From DASSTJ01 sp035707965 (GTDB lineage Bacteria; Actinomycetota; Actinomycetes; Actinomycetales; Angustibacteraceae): DNA of 8,709 nucleotides. The position numbers were made by a program, and so were the translations under genes. Every line of letters starts with the position of its first letter. The stretch's first letter is position 1. Where the stretch lies: assembly GCA_035707965.1 (NCBI GenBank), contig DASSTJ010000179.1:1-8709 (forward strand), written 5' to 3'. The notes under the pieces are model-generated. The model was not told where the DNA came from and made no database searches. It was given only the letters and a program-made list of their open reading frames with translations. Positions 6,351 through 8,709 of the stretch are shown here, piece after piece.

Positions 6351-7217
6351 TCACGCTCCTCCTCCGGCCGCGACCGGCGCGATGCGTTCCAGCGCCCGAC
6401 GGACGACGACCTCGGTCATCTGCTGCCGGTACCAGGCCGAGCCACGGGCGTCGTCCATGGCGTCGACAGCGGACGCGTACGCGGAGGCGACGGACCTGCG
6501 TACCGACGGCCCGAGCGTGGTGCCGACGGCCTGGGCCGTGAGGTCGTCGAACCGTTGCGGCGTCCCCGCGACGGCCCCGACCACGACGGTCAATCCGCGG
6601 ACGGCGCCGTCCCGCAGCTGTACCGACGCGGCCACGCCGACGCACGGTCGGTCCTCCGACGACCGGCTGATGTACTTCTCGTACGTGGCCCGACGTCCCC
6701 CCGGGTCGAGGGGCACGACGACCGCCTGGACGACCTCTCCGGGCTCGAGCGTGGTGGTGAGGAAACCGGTGATGAGCTCGCGCACCGGCACGTCCCGGGT
6801 TCCCCCGCTCGGTCCTGCCACCTGGCACCAGGCGTCGAGCGACACGAGGACGCTCGGTGGGTCGGACGCGTAGTCGGCCTCCGCGACGTTGCCCCCGAGC
6901 GTCGCGGCGTTGCGCACCCGGAGGTTGCCGACGCGCGAGCAGGCGTAGGCGAGGCTCGGTGCGTGCGCCTGCACGACCGGGGAGGCAGCCACGTCGGTCA
7001 GCGTGGTCAGGGCGCCGATCCGCAGGCCGTGGGGCGTCACCTCGAGGCCGTCGAGGCCGTCGACACCGTCGAGGCGCACCACCGCACGAGGGGCGACGAG
7101 CCCTTGCCGGAGCATCAGCACGAGGGCGGTGCCCCCGGCCAGGGGCCTGGTGTCCCACGGGTCGGACTCCAGCAGGTGGCAGGCCTCGAGCAGGCTGCTC
7201 GGTCTCAGGATCTGCAC
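6351..7217 (-). CDS. Mo-hydroxylase medium subunit, FAD-binding
   Basis: A 288-residue flavoprotein subunit of the same enzyme, of normal length (about 280-300). The N-terminal FAD-binding (PCMH-type) domain shows AGGT at 27-30 followed by ALVLMLRQG, and NAATLGGNVAEADYASDP at 103-120, the two loops that hold the FAD pyrophosphate and isoalloxazine. The C-terminal CO-dehydrogenase flavoprotein domain contains YEKYISRSSEDRPCVGVA (about 179-196) and ends with the typical GSAWYRQQM helix region. It takes electrons from the [2Fe-2S] subunit and hands them to an external acceptor. The start is GTG at 7217, with AAGGGGG six bases upstream. It lies 24 bases after the CoxG-like gene and one base before the large subunit. 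A nine-base tandem repeat at 7041-7076 codes for LDGVDGLDGLE in a variable segment. Confidence 0.95.
   Translation of the reverse strand: MQILRPSSLLEACHLLESDPWDTRPLAGGTALVLMLRQGLVAPRAVVRLDGVDGLDGLEVTPHGLRIGALTTLTDVAASPVVQAHAPSLAYACSRVGNLRVRNAATLGGNVAEADYASDPPSVLVSLDAWCQVAGPSGGTRDVPVRELITGFLTTTLEPGEVVQAVVVPLDPGGRRATYEKYISRSSEDRPCVGVAASVQLRDGAVRGLTVVVGAVAGTPQRFDDLTAQAVGTTLGPSVRRSVASAYASAVDAMDDARGSAWYRQQMTEVVVRRALERIAPVAAGGGA
6356..6365 (-). promoter_or_regulatory. Strong ribosome binding site of the large subunit
   Basis: GGAGGAGGAG on the minus strand, six bases before the ATG at 6349, embedded in the last codons of the FAD-subunit gene. It is the strongest such site in the operon and supports the chosen start. 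Confidence 0.65.
7041..7076. repeat. Four imperfect 9-base tandem units inside the FAD-subunit gene
   Basis: Successive units CTCGAGGCC, GTCGAGGCC, GTCGACACC and GTCGAGGCG occur head to tail and keep the reading frame. They code for an Asp-Gly-Leu/Val repeat (LDGVDGLDG) near residues 48-58, in a surface segment that varies in length within the family. Probably replication slippage in GC-rich DNA. Confidence 0.6.
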
Positions 7218-7241
7218 TGCCGACCCCCTTCGCTCGGCGAG

Positions 7242-7835
7242 TCAGCCACGGACCGGGCCACGGTCGCCCCGGGACCGCAGCCGCGACCACACGTCGGACA
7301 GGTAGATGCGCAGCGTGCGCACGGCGATGCGCCAGGTGCTCGGCCGTGGGGCCGTGAGCGCGGGCGCCTCACCGGCGGTCTCGGCCGCGTCGCCCACCAG
7401 CGTGGCGGACGCGCACTGCGAGAACTCCTGCAGGACGCTCTTCGCGGTGCTGGTGATCATGCCCGTGCCGAACTGACCCAGCCTGCCGCGGAGCGAGACG
7501 TCCGCGCGGCAGTCCACCGCCGTGGTGCGTCCGTCCAGGTCGACCACCGTGGCCTCGAACGCCACCCGGACCGCGCTCCCCGTGGCGCGGTCTCGGCCGT
7601 CGACGTCCGCGGTCAGCACGTCGGGTGCGCGCGAGGAGTCAACGGTCGCGCGTCCGGTGAACTCCGACCGGATGGGCCCCACCTGCAGGCGCAGGACCGC
7701 CGTGTACTCGTCGTCAGCGACCCGTCTCACGTCGGTGGCACCCGGCACGCACCGGCTCATCCGCTCGACGTCGAGCAGGAAGGCGACCGCCTGGTCCCGA
7801 GGCACGGGCACCTCGAACCGCTCGGAGATGATCAC
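7242..7835 (-). CDS. CoxG-like SRPBCC family protein
   Basis: A 197-residue protein of the START/SRPBCC superfamily, CO dehydrogenase subunit G type. The first 145 residues show the fold's signatures: FEVPVPRDQAVAFLLD (8-22), RCVPGATDVRRV (28-39, the usual hxPG turn), a strand set with GPIRSEFTGRATV (53-65), and a long C-terminal helix with LGQFGTGMITSTAKSVLQEF (119-138). In Oligotropha CoxG helps place the enzyme at the membrane, and mycobacterial CoxG has been reported to supply menaquinone to it. Here residues 150-164 are a linker and 167-189 an Arg-rich amphipathic helix instead of an obvious transmembrane anchor, suggesting peripheral membrane contact. The GTG start overlaps the stop of the MmgE/PrpD gene (GTGA) and the FAD subunit follows after 24 bases, so it belongs to the Mo-enzyme operon. 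Family call firm; role inferred. Confidence 0.9.
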   Translation of the reverse strand: MIISERFEVPVPRDQAVAFLLDVERMSRCVPGATDVRRVADDEYTAVLRLQVGPIRSEFTGRATVDSSRAPDVLTADVDGRDRATGSAVRVAFEATVVDLDGRTTAVDCRADVSLRGRLGQFGTGMITSTAKSVLQEFSQCASATLVGDAAETAGEAPALTAPRPSTWRIAVRTLRIYLSDVWSRLRSRGDRGPVRG

Positions 7836-8707
7836 TCCTGCGGCTCCGCACCCAGGTGACGCACGGCCTCCGAGACGTCATCGAGGTTCTCGATGTCGAG
7901 CAGCAGCTCGGTGGCGCGGGCGACGGCGGCCGGGGCGAGCTGGCCCTTCGCGGCCTCGGCCAGCTTGTCGACGATCTCGTCCATGCTCAGCGGGTCCGCC
8001 GGGTCGCCCTTGGGCAGGGTGCGCGAGTCGCGCACCGTCCTGCCGTCGCGAAGGTGCACCTCGATCGTGCTGGCCGTGCCACCGAGCGCCTCGTCCGCGC
8101 GCATCTCGACGCGCTCCGTCGCGAACGCGTCCACGACGGGGTCCTGGTAGCGCTCCGGCGAGAACTGGTCCAGCCAGCACTGCCGGTCGTGGAGGACGAC
8201 CGAGACGAGGTACGGCGCGGACAGCTGAGCGGAGAAGGTGGACGTCCAGGGCAGGGAGCCGTGCATCCCGTGCACGGTCGGGGACAGTTGCACGACGACG
8301 CGCTCGACGTCGTCCGGCCGGAGGTCGTGCTCCTCGATCAGCGCGAAGAGTCCGGTCAGCATGGTCTGCACGGAGCTGGCCGCAGGCCAACGCCGCAGCC
8401 CGATGGTGGTGAGCTCCCACCGGTCACCGAGGTCGGCGACGACGTCGTCCGGGCGTCCGCCGTCGGAGTACGACACGAACAGCCCGCCGTCCGGGTTCGC
8501 GAGGACGTCCTCGGCGGAGAGGAAGCCCTCGCCCGCGAGGACGCCGGCCATCAGGCCGGACAGGGAGCCCCTCGACTGGTGGAACTTGATCGTAGGCGTC
8601 CCCCAGTGGGCGAACGTCCCCGCGGCCTGGCTGCCGGCGAGGCCGAACGCGTGTCGCTGGGCCGTCGCGTCGAGGCCCAGCAGGCTGCCGACGGCCGCTG
8701 CGCCCCC
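7832..8707 (-). CDS. MmgE/PrpD family protein, C-terminal part
   Basis: The reading frame is open to the right edge, so the N-terminus (probably 150-170 residues) is missing; 291 codons are visible. Translation from 8707 gives GGAAAVGSLLGLDATAQRHA, then FGLAGSQAAGTFAHWGTP, then IKFHQSRGSLSGLMAGVLA with GEGF, the all-helical core of the MmgE/PrpD family (2-methylcitrate dehydratase, cis-aconitate decarboxylase, iminodisuccinate epimerase relatives). The C-terminal domain shows LDQFSPERYQDP, a TIEVHLRDGRTVRDSRTLPK strand pair with GDPADPLS, and LLDIENLDDVSE at the end, all typical. The ATG at 8551 is internal, not the start. Family members eliminate water or CO2 from, or isomerise, hydroxy- or amino-polycarboxylates. 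The Lys usually three residues before the conserved His is Ile here, with Lys next to it. It heads the visible part of the operon and overlaps the CoxG-like gene by four bases, so it likely acts on a product of the Mo-enzyme route. Exact reaction unknown. Confidence 0.9.
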   Translation of the reverse strand, partial: GGAAAVGSLLGLDATAQRHAFGLAGSQAAGTFAHWGTPTIKFHQSRGSLSGLMAGVLAGEGFLSAEDVLANPDGGLFVSYSDGGRPDDVVADLGDRWELTTIGLRRWPAASSVQTMLTGLFALIEEHDLRPDDVERVVVQLSPTVHGMHGSLPWTSTFSAQLSAPYLVSVVLHDRQCWLDQFSPERYQDPVVDAFATERVEMRADEALGGTASTIEVHLRDGRTVRDSRTLPKGDPADPLSMDEIVDKLAEAAKGQLAPAAVARATELLLDIENLDDVSEAVRHLGAEPQE

Positions 8708-8709
8708 GA

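Noticed and set aside
4232..6541. 769-codon open frame on the plus strand opposite the Mo large subunit
   Set aside because: The product is rich in His, Arg, Asp and Val with no family motif, and it crosses from opposite the large subunit to opposite the FAD subunit. It is a codon-bias shadow.
3564..7835. True aerobic CO dehydrogenase (coxMSL/coxG)
   Set aside because: The large subunit lacks the VAYRCSFR loop with its Cu-binding Cys, gene order differs, and no other cox genes are seen, so cox symbols were not assigned.
6060..7859. 599-codon open frame on the plus strand opposite the FAD and CoxG-like genes
   Set aside because: It spans the junctions of three well-supported genes, has no domain, and its composition is that of a shadow frame.

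Overview
The window is about 70% G+C DNA of actinobacterial character (phylum Actinomycetota). The evidence is near-complete G/C third codon positions, GTG starts, G-rich ribosome binding sites, and an F420-type luciferase-like oxidoreductase. It is almost wholly coding: eight genes, two cut by the window edges, with only one intergenic space over 100 bases. I see no RNA genes, mobile elements or CRISPR. The genus cannot be fixed from what is visible.

Left part (1-3538): a divergent pair around a 101-base control region at 2196-2296. Leftward run a CocE/NonD (peptidase S15-type) serine hydrolase and, overlapping it by 4 bases, a luciferase-like (probably F420-dependent) oxidoreductase that leaves the window. 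Rightward runs a 12-helix major facilitator transporter. The control region holds a perfect 10-base palindrome, TCGTATACGA, that fits the TnGT-N-ACnA pattern of FadR-type GntR operators, so import and hydrolysis may share one regulator. No regulator gene is in view.

Right part (3564-8709): a tightly packed leftward operon. It enters from beyond the right edge with an MmgE/PrpD family enzyme, followed by a CoxG-like SRPBCC protein, then the FAD (medium), molybdopterin (large) and [2Fe-2S] (small) subunits of a xanthine dehydrogenase/CO dehydrogenase family molybdenum hydroxylase. Junctions are overlaps or gaps of 1-24 bases. The operon converges on the transporter gene with only 25 bases between stop codons.

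Taken together this looks like a catabolic locus for an imported organic compound: uptake (MFS), ester or amide cleavage (CocE-like), water-derived hydroxylation, probably of an N-heterocycle or aldehyde (Mo enzyme, perhaps docked to the membrane by the CoxG-like protein), a flavin/F420 redox step, and a lyase, hydratase or isomerase step (MmgE/PrpD). The large subunit lacks the CO dehydrogenase loop and, by eye, the residues that fit purines in xanthine dehydrogenase, so the substrate is probably neither CO nor xanthine. The actual substrate is not deducible from the sequence. The combination is the most interesting thing in the window.
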